DNA from: Planctomycetota bacterium
GTDB lineage: Bacteria; Planctomycetota; PLA2
DNA: 64,000 nucleotides
Reading direction: 5' to 3'
Assembly (NCBI GenBank): GCA_021776785.1
Contig: JAJFFF010000049.1
Location: 1-64,000, forward strand
The notes under the pieces are model-generated. The model was not told the DNA's origin. It did no database searches and worked only from the letters and a program-made list of their open reading frames with translations. The first letter of the stretch is position 1. Every line of letters starts with the position of its first letter. The position numbers were made by a program, and so were the translations under genes. This document shows positions 8,110 to 17,305 of this stretch, in pieces.

Positions 8110-9228
8110 ATGAACAGGGGCCAAACGGAAACCATTCTCGTCGCGGCGGAGGATCCCAAGTACCGGGAGACACTCGTCGGAGCGCTGCGGCGCGCCGGAT
8201 TCGGCGTCCGGGTGGCGTCCTCGTCCGCCGAGGCGCTGGACGAATACGAGCGCCAGCCCTGCACCGCCGTGATCTGCGCGCTGGACAAGAGCACGCTGGC
8301 GGGCGATCTCCACGCGCTCGACACCGATTCGGTCACGGTGGTGATCCAGAAGCAAACGACGGTCGAGGACACGGTCAAGCTGATGCGGGAAGGGACCTTT
8401 CATGTCCTGCAGGCGCCCGTGCCGTCCGAGCATCTCGTCGTCGTGGCGCAAAAGGCCGTCGAGCACGCTCGCTTGACGCGCGGCAACGCGCACCTGCGCA
8501 ACCAGCTCGATATCTCGGAGAAGCTCGCCATGATCGGTCGCCTCGCGTCCGGCGTGGCCCACGAGTTAAACAACCCTCTCGACGGCGTGCGTCGTTACTT
8601 GCGGCTCACGCAAGAGGGACTCAGCAACGAAGCCAAAGATCTCGAGATCTATCTCGAGCGCGCGATGAGCGGTCTCTCGCGCATGACGAGCATTGTTCGT
8701 CAACTTCTCATGTTCTCGCGCAACGTCGTGATCGAGAACGAGGGAGAAAACCTGCGCAACATGCTCGACGAGGTCGTGCGGACGCTTCAGCCTTCGGGCA
8801 GCGCCGGCGCCGTCATCGAGTTGCGCAACCCATACCTCGACATCCGCGTCCCGCGCGCGCTGTTCCAGGTGTTTGTGAATGTCATCAAAAACGCCCTCGA
8901 CGCCGTGGAGTCACGGGGAGCACTCGGTTTGGTGAAGGTCACCGCCGTGCGCGAGGACGACAACATTGAAATCCAGGTCGAGGACAACGGCGTTGGGATA
9001 GCGCCCGACGATTTGCGCCGCGTGTTCGAGCCGTTCTTTACCACCAAAGAGGTGGGCAAGGGAACGGGTCTCGGGCTACCGATTAGCGCGCGCATTGTCG
9101 AGCGATGCGGCGGCAAATTGACGGTGGAGAGCGAGCAAGAGGCCGGCACGGTGATTCGTGTTCGGTTGCCCGCCAACGCCGACATGGCCGTCACCGCCGG
9201 AGTCCTCCACGGAGCGCAGCAACGATGA
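8110..9228 (+). CDS. Histidine kinase with pseudo-receiver domain
   Basis: The protein is about 372 residues from ATG 8110. Residues 1-120 fold like a response-regulator receiver (ILVAAEDPKYRETLVGALRRAG) but lack the functional residues: the phosphoacceptor position reads AVICALDK (Ala instead of Asp) and the KPF loop reads LQAPV. Next come a short coiled region, the H-box GVAHELNNPLDG, and a HATPase domain with N-box (VIKNALDAV), G1 (VEDNGVGI), F-box (FEPFFTT) and G2 (GKGTGLGLPI). There is no membrane segment, so it is cytoplasmic and probably reads its signal through protein contacts at the pseudo-receiver. An upstream ATG at 7993 exists but would add 39 residues unlike any domain. Its stop overlaps the next regulator gene as ATGA. 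Confidence 0.92.
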   Translation: MNRGQTETILVAAEDPKYRETLVGALRRAGFGVRVASSSAEALDEYERQPCTAVICALDKSTLAGDLHALDTDSVTVVIQKQTTVEDTVKLMREGTFHVLQAPVPSEHLVVVAQKAVEHARLTRGNAHLRNQLDISEKLAMIGRLASGVAHELNNPLDGVRRYLRLTQEGLSNEAKDLEIYLERAMSGLSRMTSIVRQLLMFSRNVVIENEGENLRNMLDEVVRTLQPSGSAGAVIELRNPYLDIRVPRALFQVFVNVIKNALDAVESRGALGLVKVTAVREDDNIEIQVEDNGVGIAPDDLRRVFEPFFTTKEVGKGTGLGLPISARIVERCGGKLTVESEQEAGTVIRVRLPANADMAVTAGVLHGAQQR

Positions 9229-10655
9229 GCGTACACAGTTCCAAGATTTTGATCGTGGACGACGACCCGTTGGTCGCCGATTCGCTCGCGGTCTTTTTAC
9301 GCAGCCGAAACTACGACGTCGAGGTCGAGACAAACTCGCAGAAGGCGCTGAAAACCCTCAAAGAGGGCCGCACCATTGATCTGCTCCTGTCGGACGTGAA
9401 TATGCCCGGCCTCGACGGTTTTGGACTGCTGCGTGAAGTCAAAAAGATCGACCCGAACGTGGTCGTCGTGATGCTCACGGGCTACGGCACGATTGAGTCG
9501 GCGGTCGTGGCGATGCGCGAAGGCGCGGAAGACTACATCACGAAGCCGGTCATCGACGAGGAGATGTTGCTCACCGTCGATCGTGCGCTCAAGCGGCGTG
9601 CGTTGACGCAGGAGAACGAACATCTGAAGCGTCAGTTGCGCCGTTCGCTCAACTTGGACAACTTGATCGGTGCGGATCACCGCATGCGCAAGATGTACGA
9701 GACGCTCGCCACGGTGGCCGCGACGCGCGCGACCGTGTTGATCTCGGGCGAGAGCGGAACGGGTAAGAGCTTGGTCGCACGAGCGATCCACCACCACTCG
9801 CCCCGGCGCGATAAGCCGTTTGTGGAAGTGAACTGCGGCGCGCTGCCCGAAACCTTGCTCGAAAGCGAGCTGTTTGGGCATCGCAAGGGCGCGTTCACGG
9901 GCGCCGAGACCGATCGCTTGGGTAAGTTTTTACGCGCCGACGGCGGCACGATCTTTCTCGACGAGATTGGAACCGCGAGCCCGGCGTTTCAGGTGAAATT
10001 GCTCCGCATCTTGCAGGAGCGCCGCTTCGAGCGTGTCGGCGACGACGATTCGGTCGAGGTGGATGTGCGCGTCGTTTTGGCGACCAACATCGATCTAAAA
10101 GTGGCGGTGGCGAACGAGGAATTCCGCGCCGACCTCTACCATCGCATCAACGTGGTGAACATTGCGATTCCGCCGCTGCGCGATCGCTCCGGCGACGTGC
10201 CGCTTTTAGCGGAGCACTTCTTACGCCGCTTCTCGCGCGAAAACGAAAAGCCGGTGTCGGGCATCACCGATGAGGCGATGGCGTATCTGTTGGGCTACGA
10301 GTGGCCGGGCAACGTCCGCGAGCTCGAAAACTCGATCGAGCGCGCGGTGGTGCTGACTCGAAATGACGAGTTGACCAGCGAGGACTTTGCCAGCGACATC
10401 ACGGGCCATCAGCCGGGCGTCCCCAACCAAAACGGGTTCGACTTCCGCGCGGACGGACGCACGGTGGTCCCGCTCAAGCAAGCGTTGGAAGGCCCGGAGC
10501 AAGAAATCATCGAAGCAACGCTAGCCAGCGTGAACTGGAACCGCCAATTGGCGGCGAAGCTCCTCGACATCAACCGCACAACGCTGTTCAACAAGATGCG
10601 CAAGTACAACTTGCTCGATATCAAGCGCGGCGGCGTCCGCAAAGACCTCGACTAA
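9225..10655 (+). CDS. NtrC-family sigma-54-dependent response regulator
   Basis: The cognate regulator of the preceding kinase, about 476 residues from ATG 9225. The receiver has DDDP, the phosphoacceptor in LLSDVNMPG and a conserved Lys in ITKPV. The AAA+ domain carries Walker A GESGTGKS, a perfect GAFTGA sigma-54 loop and Walker B TIFLDEIG. The C-terminal helix-turn-helix includes RQLAAKLLDINRTTLFNKM. Unlike the divergent regulator at 6565-7926, all activator motifs are intact. It overlaps the kinase gene by four bases, so the two are almost certainly co-translated. Its targets are unknown; the nearby PilZ and sugar genes are candidates by position only. Confidence 0.95.
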   Translation: MSVHSSKILIVDDDPLVADSLAVFLRSRNYDVEVETNSQKALKTLKEGRTIDLLLSDVNMPGLDGFGLLREVKKIDPNVVVVMLTGYGTIESAVVAMREGAEDYITKPVIDEEMLLTVDRALKRRALTQENEHLKRQLRRSLNLDNLIGADHRMRKMYETLATVAATRATVLISGESGTGKSLVARAIHHHSPRRDKPFVEVNCGALPETLLESELFGHRKGAFTGAETDRLGKFLRADGGTIFLDEIGTASPAFQVKLLRILQERRFERVGDDDSVEVDVRVVLATNIDLKVAVANEEFRADLYHRINVVNIAIPPLRDRSGDVPLLAEHFLRRFSRENEKPVSGITDEAMAYLLGYEWPGNVRELENSIERAVVLTRNDELTSEDFASDITGHQPGVPNQNGFDFRADGRTVVPLKQALEGPEQEIIEATLASVNWNRQLAAKLLDINRTTLFNKMRKYNLLDIKRGGVRKDLD

Positions 10656-10713
10656 GGCTCCGCATCTCCATGGTCTGGGAGCGCCGCGTGGGACGCGCCG
10701 TTCGACGAACGTG

Positions 10714-11025
10714 TTAGTACGCCAGGGGCGCTTCGAACCACACGGCAGCGCGGCCGCTCTCGGCGCGCGCTACGACCGCTCGCGTCGCCAGCGGGATTAC
10801 GTCTTCGCCCTCTTGGTTTGTGATCTTGGCGAAGAGTTGGAGTTCGACCTTGTCGCCTTGGTCTAAGTCGTGGATCTCGTCGACGCGGATTTGTGCGCCC
10901 GAGGCGCTGATATCTTCCGTCGCGGTCTCGTGGTAGATGCGGGCGCTCCGCAGGCACTTGAGGGTGAGACCATAGCGGAGCATATGGCGGGGATCGCGAC
11001 GTCGTTCCATGAAGCGGGTCCTCAT
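10714..11025 (-). CDS. PilZ domain protein
   Basis: This is a stand-alone PilZ domain of about 100 residues, a cyclic-di-GMP receptor fold. The two ligand motifs are present: the arginine motif RRRDPRH near residue 9 and the DxSxxG motif DISASG near residue 40. The rest is the short beta-barrel. ATG 11025 or ATG 11010 could be the start. It is downstream of the nucleotide-sugar operon on the same strand, which fits a role in regulating surface polysaccharide or motility, but that is inference. Confidence 0.85.
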   Translation of the reverse strand: MRTRFMERRRDPRHMLRYGLTLKCLRSARIYHETATEDISASGAQIRVDEIHDLDQGDKVELQLFAKITNQEGEDVIPLATRAVVARAESGRAAVWFEAPLAY

Positions 11026-11087
11026 GGCAAACGGGGGACCAACCGCGTTATCGGGCTAGATCGCCCATCAAACGTCTAAAAAACTCG

Positions 11088-12206
11088 TCATGCGCCATAA
11101 AACGCGCGTATTTCGGCAACGATTCGCTCCCGGTCCGCTGCGCTCACGTGGGCGTGAACCGGGATCGACAACACCTCGCGCGTGGCCTGCTCGGCGACCG
11201 GGAAGTCCTCTGCGGTGAGACCCATATCCGCCAGTGCGGGTTGGGTGTGCAGCGTTTGCGGATAAAAAACGTTGGTGAAGATCCCGCGCTCGGCCAGATG
11301 GGCCTTGAGCTTGTCGCGCCGCTGCGCGCGCACCGCGTACTGGTGGTACACGTGGCGGCCGTGCGGCGACGGCGGCGGCGGCGTCACACCGTCGATCATG
11401 GCCAGCGCTTCGTCGTAGTACGTTGCGTTGTTATTGCGCGCGTCCTGCCACGCCGCCCAGCGCTTGAGCTTCACGGCCAGCACCGCCGCTTGAAAACCGT
11501 CTAAGCGTGAGTTGCGGCCGAGGCGCTCGTAGTGATACGTGCGCGACCCTTCGCCCTTGACCTCGCCGTGCGCGCGCAGGCTCCGCATCATCGCGGCGAA
11601 CTCGGCGTTCATCGTCGTGACGGCGCCCGCGTCCCCCATCGCGCCCAAATTCTTGGTCGGATAGAAGCTAAATCCGGCGGCGTCGCCGAGCGCTCCGGCG
11701 TGCTTGCCTTTGTACGTGGCCCCAACGGCTTGCGCCGCGTCCTCTAAGAGAAACAGGTCGCCGTGGCGGAGCGCATCCATGTCGGCGCACTGTCCAAACA
11801 GATGCACCGGCATGATCGCCACCGTGTCGGCGTGGATGGCCGCCTTCGTCGCCGCCGGATCGAGGTTGAACGTGTCGGCGGAGACATCGACGAACCGCAC
11901 GCGGTGGCCCGCTTGGATGATCGATTCGACCGTTGCGAAAAACGTAAACGGCGTCGTGATGACTTCGCCGGGGCCGCGTTCCAAGCGCACGGCGTCGAGC
12001 GACAACAACAGCGCGTCCGTGCCGCTATTGCAGCCGATCACGTGGTCGATCCGAAACGCCTTGCCGAAGTCCTCTTCGAACTGCGCCGCGTATTGGCCGA
12101 GAACAAACGCACCGCTGTCCAAGACGCCTTGCAGGGCGGCGTTGATGTCGTCTCTTAGTTCCGCGTTTTGTTGAGCGATGTCAACGAGGCCGATGGGTTC
12201 GGGCAT
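11088..12206 (-). CDS. DegT/DnrJ/EryC1 sugar aminotransferase
   Basis: A PLP-dependent aminotransferase that adds an amino group to a keto nucleotide-sugar, 372 residues as expected. The catalytic Lys is in SFYPTKNLG (about residue 185), and the earlier SGTDALLL, ITTPFTF and LEDAAQAVG segments are typical. The neighbours are a Gfo/Idh/MocA dehydrogenase and an epimerase. Together they resemble the WbpB/WbpE route, which makes a 3-amino sugar acid from UDP-GlcNAc derivatives. The exact substrate cannot be read from sequence. Confidence 0.92.
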   Translation of the reverse strand: MPEPIGLVDIAQQNAELRDDINAALQGVLDSGAFVLGQYAAQFEEDFGKAFRIDHVIGCNSGTDALLLSLDAVRLERGPGEVITTPFTFFATVESIIQAGHRVRFVDVSADTFNLDPAATKAAIHADTVAIMPVHLFGQCADMDALRHGDLFLLEDAAQAVGATYKGKHAGALGDAAGFSFYPTKNLGAMGDAGAVTTMNAEFAAMMRSLRAHGEVKGEGSRTYHYERLGRNSRLDGFQAAVLAVKLKRWAAWQDARNNNATYYDEALAMIDGVTPPPPSPHGRHVYHQYAVRAQRRDKLKAHLAERGIFTNVFYPQTLHTQPALADMGLTAEDFPVAEQATREVLSIPVHAHVSAADRERIVAEIRAFYGA

Positions 12207-12235
12207 GGTCGTATTATCCCGGGCCTTGGCAACCT

Positions 12236-13252
12236 TTACGCCGAAAGCGGCGCCAGCTCAACGGGGACGCCCCCTTGACGCATCGAACGCTGCGCGGCGT
12301 CGAGCACATCGACGACGCGGATGCCGTCCGCGCCCGGGGTCCGCGGCTCCACGCCGTCGCGCACGCACGCGACAAAGTGAGCCAGCTCAACCGAGAGCGG
12401 CTCGGTGGCCGGAAACGAAGGGACGCGAATCTCGCCTGTACGCTGCGCAAGGTTTTCGCCGTAGACCCAGTATCCGTTCGGGCCCTCAAAGCCCTGGTCG
12501 TACACGCGGACTTTTTCGCGCGGCTCCATGTCGTCAAAGACCGCCATCTTGCGGTCGCCGACCACGGTCACCCGGCGCACCTTGTGCGGGTCGAGCCAGC
12601 TCAGATGGATCTGCCCGATGCAGCCGTCGCGAAAGTGCAACGTGACAAAGCACAGGTCCTCGATGCCCTGGCGCACAAAACTCGCGCCGTGCGCGGCGAC
12701 GGCCACCGGCTCTTGGCCAAACAGCTCGAGCATGATCGAGATGTCGTGCGGCCCCAGGCTGAACAGCACGTTCTCGTCGCTGCGCACCTTGCCGAAGTTT
12801 AGTCGCTGCGCGGCCACGCAACGGATGCGGCCCAACTCGCTTTTCGCGACATCGAACAACAGTTCGACGGCCGGGTGGTAGCGCATCAGATGGCCCACCT
12901 GCAGCAACACGCCGGCCTTTTGCGTGGCGGCCGACGCGCGGCGCGCACCTTCGGGCGTCAACGCAAGCGGCTTTTCGACAAACACATGCTTGCCGGCGGC
13001 GGCGGCGCGGCACACCATCTCGCCGTGGGACGACGCATCCGTCGCGATCAGCACGGCGTCGATGTCGTCGCGCGCGAGCAAGTCGTCACCCTGCGCCAGG
13101 AGATCGACGCCGGGATGCCGCGGGGCGATCTGTTCGCGCCGCTTGGCGTCTTGCTCAGCCACGGCGACCAAACGTGCGCCGGGCGTCGCCGCCGCCACGC
13201 GAGTGACGTTGCGACCCCAGAGGCCGTATCCGATGGAACCAAGACGAATCAT
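12236..13252 (-). CDS. Gfo/Idh/MocA-family sugar dehydrogenase
   Basis: An NAD(P)-dependent oxidoreductase of 338 residues. The Rossmann fingerprint GSIGYGLWGRN is at the N-terminus, and the family motif VEKPLALT near residue 95 provides the catalytic Lys. The C-terminal half is the mixed alpha/beta substrate domain, with LGPHDISIM and the metal- or substrate-proximal HLSWLDPHK. Between an epimerase and a DegT aminotransferase it would supply the 3-keto intermediate for transamination, as WbpB does. The gene is 29 bases upstream of the aminotransferase gene. Confidence 0.92.
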   Translation of the reverse strand: MIRLGSIGYGLWGRNVTRVAAATPGARLVAVAEQDAKRREQIAPRHPGVDLLAQGDDLLARDDIDAVLIATDASSHGEMVCRAAAAGKHVFVEKPLALTPEGARRASAATQKAGVLLQVGHLMRYHPAVELLFDVAKSELGRIRCVAAQRLNFGKVRSDENVLFSLGPHDISIMLELFGQEPVAVAAHGASFVRQGIEDLCFVTLHFRDGCIGQIHLSWLDPHKVRRVTVVGDRKMAVFDDMEPREKVRVYDQGFEGPNGYWVYGENLAQRTGEIRVPSFPATEPLSVELAHFVACVRDGVEPRTPGADGIRVVDVLDAAQRSMRQGGVPVELAPLSA

Positions 13253-13318
13253 GGGAGCCGGGCAGAATCCGCCGCGCGGGTCATGCTTGCGTCACCGGCG
13301 CGAAACCGGCGCGCCTGC

Positions 13319-14254
13319 CTACTTGTTTTTGCGGTACCACTCCACCGCGTTGGCCAAGCCATCGACGATGGACGTGCGCGGCCGGTAGCCGAGCATCTCC
13401 TGCGCCTTCGTGATGTCGGCCAAGCTGTGGCGGATGTCGCCGGGGCGCGCCTCCTCGTACTTGGGCTGGATCTCTTTGCCCAAGATGCCGTTGAGCATGT
13501 TGACCAAACCGTTGATCGTGATGCGGCTTGCGCCCGCGATGTTGAACAGCTCACCCTCGGCCTTGGGCGCGATGCACGCGGACTTGATCGCTTCGATGAT
13601 GTCGGCCACGTGGACGAAGTCACGGCTCTGCTTGCCGTCGCCGGAAATCACCGGCGCTTTGCCGTCCACCAACGTCGCAATGAACTTCGCCACCACGGGC
13701 GCGTAGGGACCGGTCGGATCCTGGAACGGTCCGTACGCGTTGAACGCGCGCAAGATGACCGTCTGCAATCCGTACGTGTTGAAGAACACGCGGCACTGGT
13801 TTTCCGCGGCGATCGTGCTGACTGCGTACGGCGACAGGGGCGTCTCGATCATCGTCTCGACCTTGGGCAACGACGGGCTTTCGCCGTACGCCGCCGCCGA
13901 TCCGACGTAGATGAAGCGTTTGATCTTGGCGTCGCGCCCCGCCATCAGCGCGTTGAGCGTGCCGGTCGCGTTGACTTGTAAGCTCTCGACCGGATCCTTG
14001 ATCGAACGCAGCACGGAGTTCAGGCCCGCCAAGTGGATCATGTAATCCACGTTGCGCGTGCACTTGCGCAACTCCTTCGCGTCCAAGATGTCGCCCTCGA
14101 TGAGCTTCACGTCCTTGGGCAACTCGCGCAGGTGCTTTTTCTTTCCCGTAACGAAGCTGTCGTAGATCGTCACCTTCTCGCCGGAAGCGGATAGTTGGTG
14201 GACGAGGTTTAAGCCGATGAAGCCGGCTCCTCCGGTTACGAGATACTTAGCCAT
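13319..14254 (-). CDS. WbpP-like nucleotide-sugar epimerase, catalytic Lys replaced
   Basis: An extended short-chain dehydrogenase of 311 residues. The NAD-binding GGAGFIG is at residues 8-14. The stretch VNATGTLNALMAGRD, the SAAAYG segment and FNAYGPFQDP place it near WbpP-type UDP-GlcNAc/UDP-GlcNAcA 4-epimerases. The catalytic YxxxK motif reads YAVST: Tyr143 is present, but position 147 is Thr (codon ACG at 13816-13814), where Lys (AAG) is expected. If real, the enzyme would be badly impaired or act as a binding or dehydratase-like variant. It is the first gene of the sugar operon and has a promoter-like sequence upstream. Confidence 0.9.
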   Translation of the reverse strand: MAKYLVTGGAGFIGLNLVHQLSASGEKVTIYDSFVTGKKKHLRELPKDVKLIEGDILDAKELRKCTRNVDYMIHLAGLNSVLRSIKDPVESLQVNATGTLNALMAGRDAKIKRFIYVGSAAAYGESPSLPKVETMIETPLSPYAVSTIAAENQCRVFFNTYGLQTVILRAFNAYGPFQDPTGPYAPVVAKFIATLVDGKAPVISGDGKQSRDFVHVADIIEAIKSACIAPKAEGELFNIAGASRITINGLVNMLNGILGKEIQPKYEEARPGDIRHSLADITKAQEMLGYRPRTSIVDGLANAVEWYRKNK

Positions 14255-14367
14255 GCGCGCGTCGCCTTTCGGGCCGGAACGGGAGCAACGACGATGGTCG
14301 CGGCGTGCCGGAATCCGGATAATTCACCAATGCTGGATGGTCGCTGGGGCTGCCAGGTGCCGCGTGT

Positions 14368-14395
14368 TCTATGAAAACAGCGCCAAAAGTGTCAA
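14368..14395 (-). promoter_or_regulatory. Sigma-70-like promoter for sugar operon
   Basis: Reading the minus strand, a perfect TTGACA (14395-14390) is separated by 16 bases from CATAGA (14373-14368), a moderate -10. It is 114 bases upstream of the epimerase start, in the 194-base gap after accC. Only the -35 is strong. Confidence 0.35.
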
Positions 14396-14448
14396 GAAAC
14401 GGCGCGTAAGGGCCCCTCCGCCAACGGATTGAGGCGATTTCTCCGCCG

Positions 14449-15789
14449 CTAGACGGAGAAGAACTCTTCGAGAAATCCCGTGTCGTAGTCGCCGCGGCGG
14501 AAAAACGCGTTGCGGACGATTTCTTGATGGATCGGGATCGTGGTCTTAATCCCTTCGATCTTGTACTCGTCCAACGCGCGGGACATGCGGTCCAGAGCCT
14601 CTTCGCGCGTGTCGGCGTACACGATCAACTTGGCGACGAGCGAGTCGTAGTTGGGCGGGACGCGGTAGCCGGCGTACACGTGGCTGTCGATACGAACGCC
14701 CGGCCCACCGGGCGCGATGTATTTCGTGATCAGCCCGGGGCTCGGCCGGAAGTCGCGCGCCGGATCTTCGGCGTTGATGCGCGCCTCGATCGCATGGCCC
14801 GTGAACTTGACGTTGCGCTGGTCGCGCGACAACTTCTGCCCCGCGGCCACGCGGATCTGTTCCTTGACTAAGTCGATGCCCGCGACGAGTTCGGTGACGG
14901 GATGCTCGACCTGAATGCGGCAGTTCACTTCGATGAAGTAAAACTCTTTGCCCGCGACCAAGAACTCGACCGTGCCCGCGCCCGAGTACTTCGCCGCTTT
15001 CGCCATCTTGACGGCGGCGCGACCGATCGCCTTGCGCATCGAGGTGTCGAGTGCGGGCGACGGTGCTTCTTCGACGAGCTTTTGGTGGCGCCGCTGCACG
15101 CTGCACTCGCGCTCGCCTAAATGAATCACGTTGCCGAAGTTGTCGGCCATGATTTGCACTTCGACGTGGCGCGGCCGCTCAAGATACTTTTCCAAGTACA
15201 CGCCGCCTTCGCCAAACGCCTGCTCCGCTTCTGTCCGCGCTTGATGAATCGCGCTCATCAAACTGATCTTGGAGCTGGCGACGCGCATGCCGCGTCCGCC
15301 CCCTCCCGCCGTCGCTTTGATCAGGACCGGATAGCCGATTTTTTCCGCGATGGCGACCGCGTCGTTGGGGTCTTCGATCAGGCCCGGACTGCCGGGAACC
15401 GTGGGTACTTTGGCCTCCATCGCGAGCTCGCGCGCGGACGCTTTGTCGCCCAACCGGCTCATCGTTTCGGCGTCAGGTCCAATAAACGCGATGCCGTGCT
15501 CTTTGCACGTGCGGGCGAATTCGGCGTTCTCGCTTAAGAACCCATAGCCCGGATGCACGGCGTCCGCGTCGGTGACCTCGGCCGCGCTGATGATGCCGGG
15601 GATCGAAAGATACGACTGCGCGCTCGGGCCGGGCCCGATGCAGATGCGGTCGTCGGCAAAGTCGAGGTACGCGGCGTCTTCGTCAGCCTTGGAATGCACA
15701 GCGACGGTGTCGATGCCCATCTCGCGGCACGCGCGAATGACACGCAGAGCGATCTCGCCACGATTGGCGACCAGTACACGATGAAACAT
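14449..15789 (-). CDS. accC: Acetyl-CoA carboxylase, biotin carboxylase subunit
   Basis: AccC carboxylates biotin on the carrier protein using ATP and bicarbonate, the first step of fatty-acid synthesis. The 446 residues match the family. The biotin-carboxylase N-domain (LVANRGEIALRVIRA) and the glycine-rich ATP-grasp loop KATAGGGGRGMR (about 160) are complete. The bicarbonate/metal site (FIEVNCRIQVEHPVTE) is also present, and the C-domain contains GHAIEARINAEDP. It follows accB by 18 bases on the same strand. Nothing unusual is visible. Confidence 0.97.
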   Translation of the reverse strand: MFHRVLVANRGEIALRVIRACREMGIDTVAVHSKADEDAAYLDFADDRICIGPGPSAQSYLSIPGIISAAEVTDADAVHPGYGFLSENAEFARTCKEHGIAFIGPDAETMSRLGDKASARELAMEAKVPTVPGSPGLIEDPNDAVAIAEKIGYPVLIKATAGGGGRGMRVASSKISLMSAIHQARTEAEQAFGEGGVYLEKYLERPRHVEVQIMADNFGNVIHLGERECSVQRRHQKLVEEAPSPALDTSMRKAIGRAAVKMAKAAKYSGAGTVEFLVAGKEFYFIEVNCRIQVEHPVTELVAGIDLVKEQIRVAAGQKLSRDQRNVKFTGHAIEARINAEDPARDFRPSPGLITKYIAPGGPGVRIDSHVYAGYRVPPNYDSLVAKLIVYADTREEALDRMSRALDEYKIEGIKTTIPIHQEIVRNAFFRRGDYDTGFLEEFFSV

Positions 15790-15807
15790 GGAGTTGTTGA
15801 GACCGAA

Positions 15808-16272
15808 CTACGCCGGCTTTACGAGAAACAGCGGCTGGCCGTACTCGACCGCCTCGCCGTTCTCGACACATACCTTCACGATCTCGCCGTTGCACTCGGC
15901 CTTGATCTCGTTCATGACCTTCATGGCTTCCAGAATGCAGACGACGCTCTCGGCGCCCACTTTGGAACCGCCCTGCACGTAGGCGTCGGCGTCCGGTGAT
16001 GGCGATCGATAAAACGTCCCGACCATCGGGGCGCTGATCGTTTGGAGGCCATCGTCGGCAGCCGGGGCGGCCTCCGCGGCGGCGCCGGGCACAGGCGCGA
16101 CAGCGGGCACCGCCATCGCCGCCGGCATGGCCATCGGGGCTGGGGCCGCCATCACGGGTTCCACGCCCGCCTTCTTCAGGCGGATGCGCCGACCTTCCTC
16201 TTCGATCTCGAGTTCGGCGAGATCATTTTGATTCATGATCTCGACGATTTTTTTGAGTTCGCGAACGTCCAT
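15808..16272 (-). CDS. accB: Biotin carboxyl carrier protein of acetyl-CoA carboxylase
   Basis: BCCP of 154 residues. It has a short N-terminal domain (VRELKKIVEIMNQNDLAELEIEEEG), an Ala/Pro/Met-rich flexible linker, and a C-terminal biotinyl domain with the biotinylated Lys in ILEAMKVMNEI. The start is preceded by GAGGAGTCG, a good ribosome-binding site. It lies upstream of accC and downstream of asd, forming the tail of a moaC-asd-accB-accC run on the minus strand. Confidence 0.96.
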   Translation of the reverse strand: MDVRELKKIVEIMNQNDLAELEIEEEGRRIRLKKAGVEPVMAAPAPMAMPAAMAVPAVAPVPGAAAEAAPAADDGLQTISAPMVGTFYRSPSPDADAYVQGGSKVGAESVVCILEAMKVMNEIKAECNGEIVKVCVENGEAVEYGQPLFLVKPA

Positions 16273-16312
16273 AAAGACGACTCCTCACTCTCTTTCGTAT
16301 TCGTTTGTTGTG

Positions 16313-17305
16313 TTAGCCGCCCACGCCCATGGCGCGCTCGGCGATCTGAACGGCGTTGAGCGCCGCTCCCTTGCGAAGCTGATCCATCACAGCCCAGAGT
16401 GCAAGCCCCGTCTTAAAAACGCGGTCCTTCCGGATCCGCCCCACAATGACATCATCGGTTCCGGCCACGTCCCGCGGCGTCGGCAGGGCCGCCCGATCCG
16501 CGAAGACCCCGGCGCGGCCCCGATAAAGCGCCTCGGCCTCCTCAGGAGACAGCGCACGCTCAAACGACGCATGAATCGCTTGGGCGTGGGCTCGTCGCAC
16601 CGGGACCCGGACGCACGATGCGGAAAGCGCGAGGTCCGGGAGCCCCAGGATGCGCCGCGTTTCCAACAAGAGCTTGGTTTCCTCGACGCTGTAGCCGTCG
16701 TCCTCGATCGCCTGCACCCACGGAATGACGTTTCTGGCGATCACGGTTGGGAACACGTTGGCGACCGGTTTTTCACCGGCGGCGTCCGCGGCTTCCTGCT
16801 GCTCCCACTCGTCCATCGCGCGCGCGCCAGCGCCGGAAACGGCTTGGTACGTGCAGACGATCAAGTGCTGCAGACGCGCCGCTTCGTGCAGCGGCGCCAA
16901 CGCCATGGTCAGCAAAATCGCCGAGCAGTTCGGGTTGGCGAGAATGCCGTTGTGGCCCTCGATCGTGTCGCCGTTGAGTTCCGGGACGACCAGAGGGCAA
17001 TCCGGTTCTAAGCGAAACGCGCTGGAGTTGTCGACGACTAAGGCGCCGTGCTCGCGCGCGGCGGGGGCGAGCGCCCGCGAGATCGTGGCACCGGCGCTAA
17101 ACAGCGCGAGATCGACGCCCTTAAACGCGGCGGGCTCGGCGAGAGCGACCTCGTGGTCGCGTCCCAGGGCGTGGATCGTACGTCCGACCGAGCGCGGTGA
17201 CGCCAACAGGCGCAGTTCGCTCACGGGGAATTGGCGCTGCTCCAAGACATTGAGCATCTCCGCACCGACCGCGCCGGTCGCGCCGATGATCGCGACGACA
17301 CTCAT
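16313..17305 (-). CDS. asd: Aspartate-semialdehyde dehydrogenase
   Basis: Asd reduces aspartyl phosphate to aspartate semialdehyde for Lys, Thr, Met and peptidoglycan precursors. From ATG 17305 the protein has 330 residues. The NADP-binding IIGATGAVGAEML is at the N-terminus, the catalytic Cys lies in ANPNCSAIL (about residue 129), and the substrate-binding His lies in RVPVRRAHA. The start overlaps the moaC stop as ATGA. The frame continues 62 codons upstream in the moaC gene, but that is an out-of-frame shadow. Confidence 0.95.
   Translation of the reverse strand: MSVVAIIGATGAVGAEMLNVLEQRQFPVSELRLLASPRSVGRTIHALGRDHEVALAEPAAFKGVDLALFSAGATISRALAPAAREHGALVVDNSSAFRLEPDCPLVVPELNGDTIEGHNGILANPNCSAILLTMALAPLHEAARLQHLIVCTYQAVSGAGARAMDEWEQQEAADAAGEKPVANVFPTVIARNVIPWVQAIEDDGYSVEETKLLLETRRILGLPDLALSASCVRVPVRRAHAQAIHASFERALSPEEAEALYRGRAGVFADRAALPTPRDVAGTDDVIVGRIRKDRVFKTGLALWAVMDQLRKGAALNAVQIAERAMGVGG

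Noticed and set aside
10699..10711. CGTTCG-A-CGAACG inverted repeat between convergent genes
   Set aside because: Six-base arms without a T run; too short to call a terminator.
13289..13312. Repeated CCGGCGCG in the gap between Gfo and epimerase genes
   Set aside because: Only two short copies in a GC-rich gap; no array or element structure.
12875..13981. Plus-strand frame of 368 codons
   Set aside because: Antisense to the Gfo/Idh/MocA and epimerase genes; no recognisable folds.
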